Notes under the pieces: model-generated
The model's database searches: none
The model's input: only the letters and a program-made list of their open reading frames with translations
What the model was told of the DNA's origin: nothing
NCBI GenBank assembly: GCA_028023455.1
Contig: JAQFVV010012496.1
Location: forward strand, 1,428,001-1,492,000
DNA length: 64,000 nt
Reading direction: 5' to 3'
Source: Epiperipatus broadwayi
Taxonomy: Eukaryota; Onychophora; Udeonychophora; Euonychophora; Peripatidae
In this document: positions 46,065-56,490 of the stretch, piece after piece
How positions within the stretch are numbered: position 1 is the stretch's first letter
Layout: every line of letters begins with the position of its first letter
Translations under genes and position numbers: made by a program

Positions 46065-46256
46065 AGAACATTTAACATTGAGACATGGATAGTTTATATT
46101 TTAAATACAACTATAGGTTGTGAAATTAGTGAATTAATGTTATCAATATTTATAAATGAATTAGAAATTAATGTAATTAAAAAAAAAAAAAATCAAGAAA
46201 TAATACATTATTCTAGATATGTAGATGATATTTTAATAAATGGTAATAAACGAACT
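46065..46256 (+). pseudogene. Penelope-like RT fragment (upstream part)
   Basis: The plus strand reads IGCEISELMLSIFINELEIN, then after a lysine run NQEIIHYSRYVDDILINGNK. This is the RT segment ending in the YVDD catalytic box, and the PLE-style R-YVDD-I is intact. The frame is cut at 46257 by an inserted element and resumes at 47578. Confidence 0.75.
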
Positions 46257-47582
46257 AGGTGCTTGTCTTATAGATAAAGATTCCGTTGGATGGCGCCATT
46301 TTCAAGCTAAAACTATAAAATATGACCATTCCTGGGCCATTGATTATAATAATTTTGCTGTGCTTTTTTGTAATGCGAAAATAAAAACAAAACAAAATCG
46401 TCTTTTATAAATATTATTTTTTATTAACGTATACAATTTAAATGATAATAATAAATGTAAAATAAAATCAATAAATTACAATTTGATTCGTGTTTTTTCT
46501 ATCGTATATTTTTTTAATTGTGTTACGGCCTTTTTTATCAATTTTCTATCAGATATTTTTTTACTTGTGTTACGGGCTTTTTTTTTATCAATTTTCTATC
46601 GGATATTTTTTTACTTGTGTTATGACTTTTTTTTTTTATTGTTGCTTAACTAAAAAATAATAATCGTAATAAAAAGTAAAATTTCTTAGTCTATTTTTTA
46701 TTTTTTTAATCTTCGTTTTACATTTCTTTTTTTTTTTTTTTACAGACAAAGAGATATTACGGCTATTTTTTACTTCAAATAGAATGACAATAAAAAGTAA
46801 AAGTTGTTACTGTTAGGTTTAGGGTTAATTTTAGGTTTAGGGTTAGTTTTAGGTTTAGGGCTAGTTTTAGGGTGAGTGTTCTGTTGTTTGTAATGCTAAA
46901 ATAAAAAAATTCAAAATCGTAACCGTACTCGGACGAAATAAAGAAACTCAAACTTTTTTAAACAACAACAAACACATATAAATGTCTTCTTTACTTATTA
47001 AACATGTTTATAATATTTCCTTTTTATGAAATTTACAAAAAAAAGTGTATATTTGTACTTTTCTTACTGGATATTTTTTTGGCACCGCTCTTTTTTACTT
47101 CAAAAATATACACACGGTGTCTCGTGGAATGTTACGAACAGTACGTTACTTGACGCATTACCTAATTGCAACTCACTAAAAACATAGATATTTAACATTT
47201 TCCCAATTAAAACTTCAACACAGTACATTGTAAAAAGTCTTATAATTATTATTTTAAAAAATCTGAACATTTCAGTACTTTAAAATAAAAAAAAATCCAA
47301 TGAAAACAACATTTCCATCCAATTCAAATACAAACTCTCTCATCAAGCCGTAACTATTTTATAAACTGTGCGAATTCAGAAAATGTAATTGCTGCGATGC
47401 CACATACATGCTGTACTGCGACGCGAAGTAGTGGCCTGCATTCTGTAGCACAACAAAAAAGTTGTATTATAGAAAACACAGGTTCGAACGTGTCGGCCGC
47501 GGAAACAGCATTTTTATGTGTTTTAGCTCGAAAACCGCGCCATAGAGCGGTGTCTGTAGCTATAAGATGAGTACCATGAACT
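46252..47582. mobile_element. 1321-bp inverted-repeat transposon, 5-bp TSD, unassigned superfamily
   Basis: The insertion 46257-47577 lies between gaact copies (46252-46256 and 47578-47582), and the PLE reading frame is restored when one copy is removed. Termini are imperfect inverted repeats of about 55 bp: aggtgcttgtcttatag...ttttcaagctaaaac at the left, and atggtactcatcttatag...ttttcgagctaaaac read inward from the right. Internally it is AT-rich with no transposase, and holds repeated tttttta-ttgtgtta-cggc blocks (46500-46630) and a telomere-like array. It is non-autonomous. Confidence 0.75.
46811..46875 (+). repeat. Telomere-like degenerate array inside the transposon
   Basis: Successive gttaggtttagggttaa and ttttaggtttagggttag-type units, about 18 bp each, three to four copies, resemble TTAGGG repeats. 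They lie within the 1321-bp element, so they are most simply element-borne and not a chromosome-end relic. Confidence 0.8.
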
Positions 47583-47985
47583 ATAAATAATATTTATAAT
47601 GAATTTAATAATAATAAATATAATATTAAACTTACAAAAGTAGAATTTGATGTTACAATAAAGTATTTAGAAGTAAAAATTGATGTCAACAATGACAGAA
47701 AATTATATTAAAACATTTTATTAAAGGTGAAAAATTAAGTAAAATAATTTCTACAGACACACAAGAATCGATACAAAAAATAGCAATTATTACAAATCTT
47801 AAATATAAAAATAATAAATATATTTAATTTTCAAAAGGAAGTTCATTGAATTATATAAAAATTATGACCAAAACCCTACAAATATTAAAAATATATACCT
47901 TTTAATTATAAATCATCTAAATCAAATAATATTTTTATTCTAAATAATAGTAATTCTAATAAAAAATGAAATTTATTAAAGCATT
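47578..47985 (+). pseudogene. Penelope-like RT fragment (downstream part)
   Basis: Reading NNKYNIKLTKVEFDVTIKYL and EVKIDVNNDRKLY continues the PLE RT after YVDD (the F-L-D/E-V strand). Stops and shifts follow, and nothing is readable after 47985. Confidence 0.6.
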
Positions 47986-48393
47986 CATATTACCCTAAAA
48001 TTTATAATACAGTGTAGCCGAGAACTATCCTGTATTTAACTACGACTGCAACTATAGTTACCCAAAGAAAAACATAAACAAACATATAAAAATGTAATTA
48101 CATAAAAAAAAAAACTATTTGAATGCTGATTTTATCTTCGCTGAGAACCATAAAATATTATCATATTAAAAAAAAGTAAAAATTTGTAAATAAATTTTAT
48201 AATATGCTAATAGCTGTTTTGCTGTTTCAGAGCACCATACATAATTAGGTTTATTAATAATAGTTCTTTGGTTTATGCTGAATGCACATATAATTTATTG
48301 TTCCTTTATTATCCTGATCAAATTTATTGTGTAATATTTTACATAAAAAAGTATAGTGAGAATAATGCTAAAAGTTTTACAAAATTTTAGAAT
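47986..48393. other. No recognised feature
   Basis: AT-rich sequence. Confidence 0.4.
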
Positions 48394-48549
48394 ATACTAA
48401 AGATCACATGATCACCATTCTTTATGCTTATACAAGCTGTTTACACTAGATAGGGATTTTGTGCACACACCTTGCATCCACTGATTACTTTGTCTTGCAC
48501 TGAGTGGTGCTACTATATAGAGTTTAGCCTCTGTGTAAACATACTAAAG
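48394..48549. repeat. R2-related deleted fold-back with 9-bp TSD
   Basis: The element 48403-48540 (138 bp) is flanked by atactaaag at 48394-48402 and 48541-48549. It keeps the R2 outer arm (atcacatgatcaccattctt, ctgtttacac) and the opposite end (cactgagtggtgctac, gcctctgtgtaaac). A 9-bp duplication suggests a Mutator-like (MULE) mobiliser for this family, since those make 8-10-bp TSDs and can have long inverted ends. Confidence 0.65.
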
Positions 48550-49084
48550 GTTGATGCTGACTGAAAAACACCAACACAATTAGAGATTCCATTATAATAG
48601 GATGTGATGCCTTTTGTCACTGTTTACAATCAAATAAACTTTTGGCATATGAACATAAATTTTTGCATAAATTGTATATTTAGTATTATGAATTTTTTTA
48701 ACTTTGACTTTACATTCATTTTTTTCAGATTAATTATCATTGTACTTCTTTTGATACAAGATTAAAGTTCCCCTCCCTATTCTAATTTCATCTCAATGTC
48801 AGCAGTCAGTGATTTTAGAATATAGTACTTATTATATTTCGATTTGCTGCACCAAAATATCATATATATTCAGTAAAAAAAATAGAACAAACAATTAATG
48901 AATTAAAAATATTATCTACACAGTTTTCTGTTCAAAAATAGTTCATAACTTTTAATATATATAAATGAATACACCAAACTTCTTATATAAATGTCATTTA
49001 TCCACCACTTTGAACACTTTTTAGCAAAAGCCTTTTATTGTACCTATATACATACACAATCTTACATTTTGACTGTCCTGCAGT
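48550..49084. other. No recognised feature
   Basis: AT-rich sequence. Confidence 0.4.
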
Positions 49085-49450
49085 TTTCTTCAGAGCCACT
49101 TCATTTTAATTTTCAGGAATTTGAATTAATGAAATTAAGCCCAAGTTGAATAGAATGTTAACAGAAAAGAAAAAATAAAGTTAATTAAATGTTTTTAGGA
49201 TATTTTTGGATGAGTATATAAATGTAAAAAATTTTAATAAAATTTTGAGATTGTTTGTAATAGAAAGAGTTTGAGGTAAAGCGTATTTTTTAATTTCTTT
49301 GGAATGTGATATTTATATTTATTATTATATATTTATATTTTTCAGTTTTCTTTGACAAACACTATATTATGAAATAGTTGAAACATTGGTGTGTAGTTAT
49401 ATTTTATAATAGTCATATAAAAATCAAGTTTCAAAAAAAAGTTTGCAATA
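49085..49450 (+). repeat. Penelope-like element 3' end, copy 1
   Basis: A short coding trace (INEIKPKLNRML) is followed by about 250 bp of untranslated sequence that matches 56130-56490 throughout, for example ttgaatagaatgttaa, tttggaatgtgatattt and atagtcatataaaaa-caagttt. It holds the hairpin-plus-gaaacattgg motif at 49353-49389. Confidence 0.65.
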
Positions 49451-49774
49451 TTTACTAAGGCTGTAACTTCAAGAATATGCATGTAAAATGCGATAGTAGG
49501 GATCTCTATAGGTCTTAACCACAAGCTTATGTTTTGGAAGAAAAGAGGGAACCCTTATTTACTTCAACCTACTTTCTATATAAATAGGTGAAGCTGAAGC
49601 GATTAGATCTAAGAGTGTGAAGCTATTCAATACTTCACTGATTAAGTCCACATTTCTTATTACAAAATAATACTCGTGAAATCTTTCGATTTACAACAAG
49701 TCAATGGAAAGATCTTATAGTTAGAACTCTATTACGATAATTTAAAGTTGTAAAGAAGTTTGGTATATTCACTT
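49451..49774. other. Upstream flank of the RTE insertion
   Basis: AT-rich, nothing recognised. Confidence 0.4.
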
Positions 49775-52700
49775 ATATATATATTGGCTGCAGAAAGGAG
49801 TTTGCTATTAACTGAAAGGAGACCCTTTGATTCCTCTTGGAGGCCTTAAAGGAACCGAGCAGGGCAAATTCCTAATGTCCACTCCATACGTTCTTGTCGT
49901 TGCAGCTGTTATTACTATATGTTTATTCATATAGTATACGAACATGGATGGGCTGCTCACCAACACGCATTAGCCAGTGTGGTGAGTTTATTGGCTTTTT
50001 ACCTCTGAGTTTAAGATCAAGAAACACCATGGTCTTTCTTCTCAGTGCCTGATAAGGCAGAATGAATGTTTGTGTAAATGATAAAGATCTTTCCCAATTA
50101 TACAATTATGACAGACAAAAATAAAGCATGGCTCTTAATCCCAGGAGGCTGTAAAGTCACCAACCAAGGCAGCGGTTGGTGGCCGAAGGCGGAGGGTGCT
50201 AAGAATATCCTGGAGGCGGACCCAGAATGCCATTTGATGACGACTTTTTATTTAGGTACTTACAACTGCAGATCACTTTCAAGTGAAGGAAGATTGCAAG
50301 AATTAGAAGAACTCTCTTATATTAAATGGGATATTATTGGACTTTGTGAAGTTAGAAGAAAAGGTGAAGAGACAATTGATTTAAAAAGTGGACATATGCT
50401 CTATTATAAAGGCACAAATATTGGAAATACAAGTGGAGTAGGATTCATTATAAATAAAAAGTGGAAGAACAATATTGTGGAGATTGATGGTGTATCAGAC
50501 AGAGTGGCAAGATTAGTTATACAACTTAATAGCAGATATCAAATGCAGATAATTCAGGTTTATGCCCCAACAAGTTCTCACAGTGATGAAGTAGTAGAAG
50601 ATTTTTATATGGATGTACAAAAGGCTTTTGATCAGAGTAAACAACATTTTAAAATTGTTATGGGAGATTTTAATGCTAGAATTGGTAAACAAATGAAAGA
50701 TGAAAGTGTTGTAGGTAATTTTGGTTATGGTAATAGAAATGAGAGAGGACATAGACTTGTGGAGTTTGCAGAGAAGAAAAAACTTTATATTATGAATTCT
50801 TTTTTTGAGAAAAATGTTAGAAAGAAATGGACATGGAAGCATCCAAATGAAGGTACAGCAGAATTGGATTATATTTTGACTAACAGGAAATACATATTTC
50901 AAGATTGTAATGTTCTTAATAAATTTAACACAGGAAGTGATCATCGATTAGTAAGGGGTAAGATACATGTTAATGTAAAACTAGAGAGACAAAAATTATT
51001 AAGAAAAACTATATTTACAGTTGATATTCCTAATCTTCAGAAACATTCTAATGAATTTAAATTAGAACTTACAAATCGGTTTCAAGTATTAGTAGATTTT
51101 GAACATGATTCAGATTTGAATGAAATTAATATAAAAATAACTGATACACTTTTAAAAACTGCAACAAAGATAGCTGGTAGAAAAAAGCAGCAATTGACTA
51201 ATAAAATTTCTACTGAGACTAGAGAACTTATGAAGAAAAGAAGGAATATGAAGATATGCAAGAATGATGCATTAAAAAGAATTGAATATCTCGAATTTTG
51301 TAAAATGGTGCGGAAAAGAGTTGAAAATGATATAAGAAAGTATAACTGTGAACTAGCAAGAAAAGCTGTAGAAGAAAATAAAAGTCTTAAGAATGTAAAA
51401 CAACATTTTGGTATTGGTAGGAAATTTATATCTGCAATAAGGAAAAAAGATGGAATTATTACTAAAACGAGGGATGACATTATGAAATTGATAGAAGATT
51501 TTTATCAAGAATTATATAGTAATAAAGAACAAGTACCTCCTATATCTATTACATCTTCCGAATTGCCCAGAATTTTAAATGAAGAAGTGAGAAATGCAAT
51601 TAAATGTATGAAAAAAGGAAAGGCTCCAGGTAATGATGGAATTATAATTGATATATTAAAAGAAGCAGGTGAAGAAACAGAAAAAATATTAGCAAAGTTA
51701 TATACCAAATGTCTAAATGATAAAGATGTACCGGATGATTGGAAGAATGCAGTAATAATATTAATATTTAAAAAAGGTGATAAAGAAGATATTAGAAATT
51801 ACAGACCTATCAGCCTTTTATCAGTTTTATATAAAATTTTTACCAAGATAATTACAACTCGTCTACAGAGAACCTTGGATTTTCACCAACCAAGAGAACA
51901 AGCTGGATTTAAAAGTGGTTTTAGTACAGTAGATCATATTCAAGTATTGAGAGAAGTTATAGAAAGGACAAATGAATATGAGTTGTCATTATGTTTTGGA
52001 TTTGTAGATTATGAAAAGGCATTTGATTCTATAAACATTTCTTCAGTGATTAAAGCATTGGATCATCAAGGTATAGATCCAGGATATTGTCATATTTTAA
52101 AGAATATTTATAAAAATGCAACAGCAACAATTAGATTACATAATGATACTGGGAAAGTCAACATTGAGAAAGGTGTAAGACAAGGTGACTCCATATCTCC
52201 AAAACTTTTTACAGCAGTGCTGCAAGAAGTATTTTGTGGATTAAAATGGGAAACTAATGGAGTGAAAATAAATGGAGATTATTTAAGTCATTTAGATTTC
52301 GCAGATGATGTAGTTGTTTTTGCAAATAATGCTTCCGAGCTGCAGGAAATGTTGCAGGAGTTATCCGATGAAAGTAGGAAAGTAGGACTAAAGATAAATG
52401 TTAAAAAGACTAAAGTAATGTTTAATCGATTTGCTCAAAATATGAAAATAAAGATTGATTATGATGAATTAGAAGAAGTTAAGAGTTACAAATACCTTGG
52501 TCAGATTATTAATACAGATGGAAACATAATAGAGGAAATTAATCATAGAATTAAACTTGGTTGGAGTGCTTTTGGTAGAAATAACTTGATATTAAAAGGA
52601 AATATGCCTATGTGTTTGAAAAGAAAGGTTTTTAACAAATGTGTTTTACCAGTTCTTACTTATGGATCTGAGACTTGGACACTTAATAGAAGATCAATAC

Positions 52701-53085
52701 AGAGACTTCAGACCACTCAAAGAAGTATGGAGAGATGTATGTTGGGAGTAACAAGAAGAGATCGAAAACGCAATGTATGGGTAAGAGAACAAACAGGTGT
52801 TACTGACCTCATTGAAAAAATTAAAAGATTGAAGTGGAGTTGGGCTGGACATATTGCTAGAAGAGATGATAATAGATGGACAATTGAAATCTTAAACGGG
52901 ATTCCAAGAGATTGTAAAAGACCCAGAAAGAGACCACATCTGAGATGGATGGATGAAATAAGAAAATGTGTAGGGGTGATGTGGAGAAGAGAAGCTAAAG
53001 ATCGGAGAAGATGGATTAAACTTGGAGAGACCTTCATCCTGCAGTGGATTGATAATGGTTGATAATGATGATGATATATATATTG
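49775..53085 (+). mobile_element. Full-length RTE-like non-LTR retrotransposon, apparently intact
   Basis: The element 49787-53073 (3287 bp, the usual RTE size) is flanked by atatatatattg at 49775-49786 and 53074-53085. The TSD is low-complexity, so it is only fair evidence. The start coincides with a sharp rise in GC content. The 5' leader of about 290 bp precedes a single ORF. The 3' end is the short tail ttgataatgatgatg, without poly-A, as in RTE elements. The same tail ends the truncated 27.6-kb copy. Confidence 0.85.
50078..53062 (+). CDS. RTE-type endonuclease-reverse transcriptase, 994 aa
   Basis: The protein nicks target DNA and reverse-transcribes the element RNA in place. APE-type endonuclease at about residues 56-295: GTYNCRSLS (N63), CEVRRKGE (E91), MGDFNARIG (195-203), LDYIL (263), SDHRLVRG (D288, H289). 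RT at about 480-780: KGKAPGNDG (about 513), NYRPISLLS (573), motif [12 protein letters not shown] (641), motif [11 protein letters not shown] (698), motif C FADD (740). The C-terminus at about 920 has [13 protein letters not shown] and [12 protein letters not shown], typical of RTE-like proteins. No stop or frameshift interrupts it. The first 55 residues precede the endonuclease and translate GC-rich leader, so the true start may be M54 or another downstream ATG. Length fits the family (about 950-1000 aa). Confidence 0.95.
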   Translation: MIKIFPNYTIMTDKNKAWLLIPGGCKVTNQGSGWWPKAEGAKNILEADPECHLMTTFYLGTYNCRSLSSEGRLQELEELSYIKWDIIGLCEVRRKGEETIDLKSGHMLYYKGTNIGNTSGVGFIINKKWKNNIVEIDGVSDRVARLVIQLNSRYQMQIIQVYAPTSSHSDEVVEDFYMDVQKAFDQSKQHFKIVMGDFNARIGKQMKDESVVGNFGYGNRNERGHRLVEFAEKKKLYIMNSFFEKNVRKKWTWKHPNEGTAELDYILTNRKYIFQDCNVLNKFNTGSDHRLVRGKIHVNVKLERQKLLRKTIFTVDIPNLQKHSNEFKLELTNRFQVLVDFEHDSDLNEINIKITDTLLKTATKIAGRKKQQLTNKISTETRELMKKRRNMKICKNDALKRIEYLEFCKMVRKRVENDIRKYNCELARKAVEENKSLKNVKQHFGIGRKFISAIRKKDGIITKTRDDIMKLIEDFYQELYSNKEQVPPISITSSELPRILNEEVRNAIKCMKKGKAPGNDGIIIDILKEAGEETEKILAKLYTKCLNDKDVPDDWKNAVIILIFKKGDKEDIRNYRPISLLSVLYKIFTKIITTRLQRTLDFHQPREQAGFKSGFSTVDHIQVLREVIERTNEYELSLCFGFVDYEKAFDSINISSVIKALDHQGIDPGYCHILKNIYKNATATIRLHNDTGKVNIEKGVRQGDSISPKLFTAVLQEVFCGLKWETNGVKINGDYLSHLDFADDVVVFANNASELQEMLQELSDESRKVGLKINVKKTKVMFNRFAQNMKIKIDYDELEEVKSYKYLGQIINTDGNIIEEINHRIKLGWSAFGRNNLILKGNMPMCLKRKVFNKCVLPVLTYGSETWTLNRRSIQRLQTTQRSMERCMLGVTRRDRKRNVWVREQTGVTDLIEKIKRLKWSWAGHIARRDDNRWTIEILNGIPRDCKRPRKRPHLRWMDEIRKCVGVMWRREAKDRRRWIKLGETFILQWIDNG

Positions 53086-53609
53086 AATCAATTACCATAT
53101 ATTTATTGCTGTATTAAAATACGATACAAATTTTAAATAAAATTCTTAATAACTTTTATTTTTTTTCCTAATTACTATTCTTGTTTTCAGTGATTATTTG
53201 AATATTTTTTGCATGATGTTAAACTCATTGACACACAAAGTAATCTAAAATAATTTTTTACTGGGAAAACTGCACAATATTTTTAATTATGTCAGTCTTA
53301 CAAATAACGCAGCTTAAAAGAATTAATTATTTAATATTTAAGAGAGGGAAAAAATGTTTGAAATTTAATCTAAAATTATAGATCTAAGGAAGTGGAATTT
53401 GTAAAAAAAATTTTATAGTACAATGTCTGTGACAGTTTCTTCATTAAATTTTCCCTTTGTGGTAATATTTTCCACTTCAATTTTTAAAATATTTGAATTA
53501 ATAGCCTGATAACATCTTATGTAAAACTGTCCTTATGAAAAATAGGGTCTGTGATAAATAAAGGTCTAGATTATAAAGGAACTCCGATTCCAGTCTACGC
53601 AACAATTAA
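53086..53609. other. No recognised feature
   Basis: AT-rich sequence downstream of the RTE insertion. Confidence 0.4.
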
Positions 53610-54070
53610 TGTTTTTTTTTAATCAATTAAATCATCTTTTTGTGTCATGCATTAATTATGCATGACACAAAAAATACTTTTAGCTTCCACATGAACTATC
53701 TACATAAAAGCATTTGTGTTAACTTAAATTGAGTACTGATTTTAAAATAGCAATCATAGTACATTTAAAACACTAGAATCTTTGGTCTAGTCTAAGCAAC
53801 AAATAACTTTTTTTTTAATTAATTAAATCAACTTTTTGAATAAATGCACAATACGAATATTTTATTCTGCTACCACCACCGATATTATACTGATTTTAAA
53901 ATGGCATTTACAGTAAATAAATAACAGTATCAATGTTTTTTTTATTAATGAAACCAACTCTTTGAATTAATGCACAATACAAAAATATTTTACTGTTTTT
54001 ATCCGAACATTCTATATAGAAAAGTATTTTCTTGAACTTCTACGTACAATATTTCTGGAAACTTAAACTT
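53610..54070 (+). repeat. Degenerate tandem repeat, 3 copies
   Basis: Three successive blocks each have a T run, then aat-aattaaat-aactttttg, then a-tgcacaata or atgca, then ttaacttaaa or a related stretch and tgattttaaaat. Spacing is about 150-190 bp. The blocks are heavily diverged. Confidence 0.6.
53636..53672. repeat. Near-perfect palindrome
   Basis: Arms tttttgtgtcatgcat and atgcatgacacaaaaa are 16-bp exact complements around a 5-base AT loop. Confidence 0.9.
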
Positions 54071-54344
54071 AATAATGATTTTAAAATGTTATGTATAATT
54101 AAAAACTGATATTTATTTCAAAGCACATGCCTAGAGTTGATACAGAAACTTTTGCGAAATATAGATTATAGTACAAGATGAGAAAAATCAAGTGATATTT
54201 CAAGAAGCAGATAAATATTTAGTTTAATAGCTATAAAAACAACAACAAAAAAAACTATTTGTAAGTTAAGAAAATTATAAAAAAAATAATTATTTAGCCA
54301 AATTAATATATTTGATCGTTAAAAACATAAAGATGAGAACCACA

Positions 54345-54592
54345 TGATTTGGCTATCTAAATATTTATTTTAAAGTAATTAATATGCATAATAAATTACA
54401 GTCTCTTAATCTTTAGCTATTGTTGCAAATCAAGATTTCTTCCTCCTTACAATAATAAATAAAATGTTTTGGTTATCTAAATATTTCTTCTCATGTAATA
54501 AAAGTATATAATGAATTACAGTCTCTTAATCTTTACTTATTGTTGTAAATCAGGATTTCTTCCTCTTTACATTAATAAATAATGTAAATAAG
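54345..54592 (+). repeat. 120-bp tandem duplication
   Basis: The units start at ggctatctaaatattt (54351) and ggttatctaaatattt (54471). Each contains aattacagtctcttaatctt and atttcttcctc-ttaca. Confidence 0.9.
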
Positions 54593-55420
54593 TCAATGAT
54601 TTTATATAGCGCGATGTTTATAAACTGTAATATTTAAACAGCATTATATACAACTTTTTTTTTTTTTAAACTCAAATTTTTTCCCCACAAATGCAAATAA
54701 AAAGTAAAACAAAGAAAGGCACAAAGAAGTAAAAAATAAAAAAATTTCCTTAGCTTTCACAGTATTTTTGATATTGTGCAACCAAAATAAAGAAGGTAAC
54801 ATGAGCCCTATAGGCTTTTATTTTGGTCACATTATATCAAGTATACTAAGAAAAGTAAAGAAAATGTATCTTTTTGTTTTTAATATGAATAAAAGCTTTT
54901 CCTTAAACATTTTTTCTTTATTTTTTTAGTTTCTTAAGAAAGTTTAGATATAATTTAATATGCCTACATAGAAATATCATAAAAATACTGAATCCTATAT
55001 AAAATTACAAATTTCAATTTTTCACTGCTTTTTTTGACTAAAATTGATTGCAAACTCTAACAAAATGTATTGTCTTCGGGAATGACAAACACATGCAAAG
55101 TTTCAAAAAAATCAGAAAAATAGGAAAGCAAATGAAAATTGAATTGCAAGATTTATATGACAGACGGGATAAATATATATATATAAAAGCATATAATAAT
55201 AAAAATATTTTCATAATATTTTCTGATCTTTTATTGGGATCATTGATCAAAGCATTGTGTTTTGGCTAAAAAAAAATGGCAAAAATGAATGAAATTAAAA
55301 TTAAAGGAAGTTTATAATTGATTTAAAATGGATGTTTGGTATGCTTTTACATAAATATATTTATTGTAACGGTATTAAATGAGAAAAGCTGACCCTTCAA
55401 AAGCTCTATGTATTATTTTT
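54593..55420. other. Mostly featureless, one imperfect hairpin
   Basis: At 54770-54838 gatattgtgcaaccaaaataaa and tttattttggtcacattatatc form an imperfect stem around gagccctataggct. The overlapping ORFs at 55038-55269 show no motif. Confidence 0.4.
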
Positions 55421-55512
55421 TTTCATGTGTCAAAGCATCGGCCAGGAAGTGAACCCACGACCAGTTTGTAAGGCAGCTGTGTTGACCACTTGGACACCAA
55501 CGCTTGACTAAG
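55421..55512 (-). repeat. tRNA-derived SINE, family S2, copy 4
   Basis: Minus strand: agtcaagcgttggtgtccaa, gtggtcaacacagctgcctt, cgtgggttcacttcctggcc (B box), gatgctttgacacatgaa, A-rich tail. It is close to copies 2 and 3. Confidence 0.85.
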
Positions 55513-55985
55513 CTCCATGTATTTGAATGGCAAAACCTGTACTGGTATAGAATGGGAGCAATGAGAAGAACACAGTTATGTACCCAGATTGAAGTACGAA
55601 TCTATCTTGGAACAAAAATTGAATAAAACCCAAGAGAGAACTCTCTGGTGTGCCTTATGAACTGAGGCATAAACTTTATAACGGTATGGGATGCTCAAGA
55701 GATAGAGAATCTCCAAAATCAAATCAAATATTCAAGTGTTCTTCCGACGACGCAAATATCGGATAATTACAGTTGTGCCTTCAGGCTAATTACATCACAG
55801 CAAGGTAAATACTGGATTACCTAAATAAAGAATACTAGCTCTTATTGATGTCTTGTAAATTATAAGATAAGGACATCAAAATAATATAAACGTATAATGA
55901 GTACAAGTTAAAATTAGTAATGCTGAACCAGCAAGTTACTCTAATAATATTCGTGAATAAGGATTTAGCAGGTTGTGTAAATAAG
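55513..55985. other. No recognised feature
   Basis: Slightly GC-richer sequence without ORF or known repeat. Confidence 0.4.
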
Positions 55986-55989
55986 ATAA

Positions 55990-56490
55990 TCTAAAATTCA
56001 TGAGGTGATAAAAATTCTGCTGTTTACATTCACATGAATAAATTTAAGCATGGGGATTTAGAAATAAAGCCTTTGGAATGTGTTAAGTCATACAATGAAA
56101 GAATGATAAAGGAAGGTATGCACATTAATGAAATAAATCCAGAGTTAAATAGAATGTTAATGAAAAAAGAGAAAATAAAATAATAGGTTATTAATTGAAT
56201 GTTTTTAAAGGATATATTTAGATTTCTTTTTTTTTAAAAAGGTTTTTTGTGATTATGTTGTGATTATTGCAATAGAAAAGGGAGTGAGATAAGGTGAATT
56301 TTTGATTGTGAATATTTTTTTAATTTTTAATTTAATTTTTTTTTTTTGGAATATGTGATATTTATTATTATGTATATATATTTTTTTAGTATGCCTTGAA
56401 AAAGACTATAAAATAGTCAAAACGTTGGAATTTGTATCGATGATTATAGTCATATAAAAAGCAAGTTTTTAAAAGGAGTTTGTTTATTTA
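55990..56490 (+). pseudogene. Penelope-like element 3' end, copy 2, with GIY-YIG C-terminus
   Basis: The plus strand near 56020 reads SAVYIHMNKFKHGDLEIKPL, then ECVKSYNERMIKEGMHINEI and NPELNRM. This fits the C-terminal GIY-YIG pattern (H...LE-x-x-x-SY-x-R-x-IKE-x-x-I...LNR). The frame ends at about 56180, and the following 300 bp match 49085-49450. A hairpin with aaaacgttgg lies at 56394-56428. Confidence 0.7.

Noticed and set aside
46811-46875. Interstitial telomere marking a chromosome fusion
   Set aside because: The array is short, degenerate and lies wholly inside a transposon with defined ends.
50513-51708. Minus-strand ORFs opposite the RTE gene
   Set aside because: They are mirror frames of the coding strand with I/F/S-rich composition and no motif.
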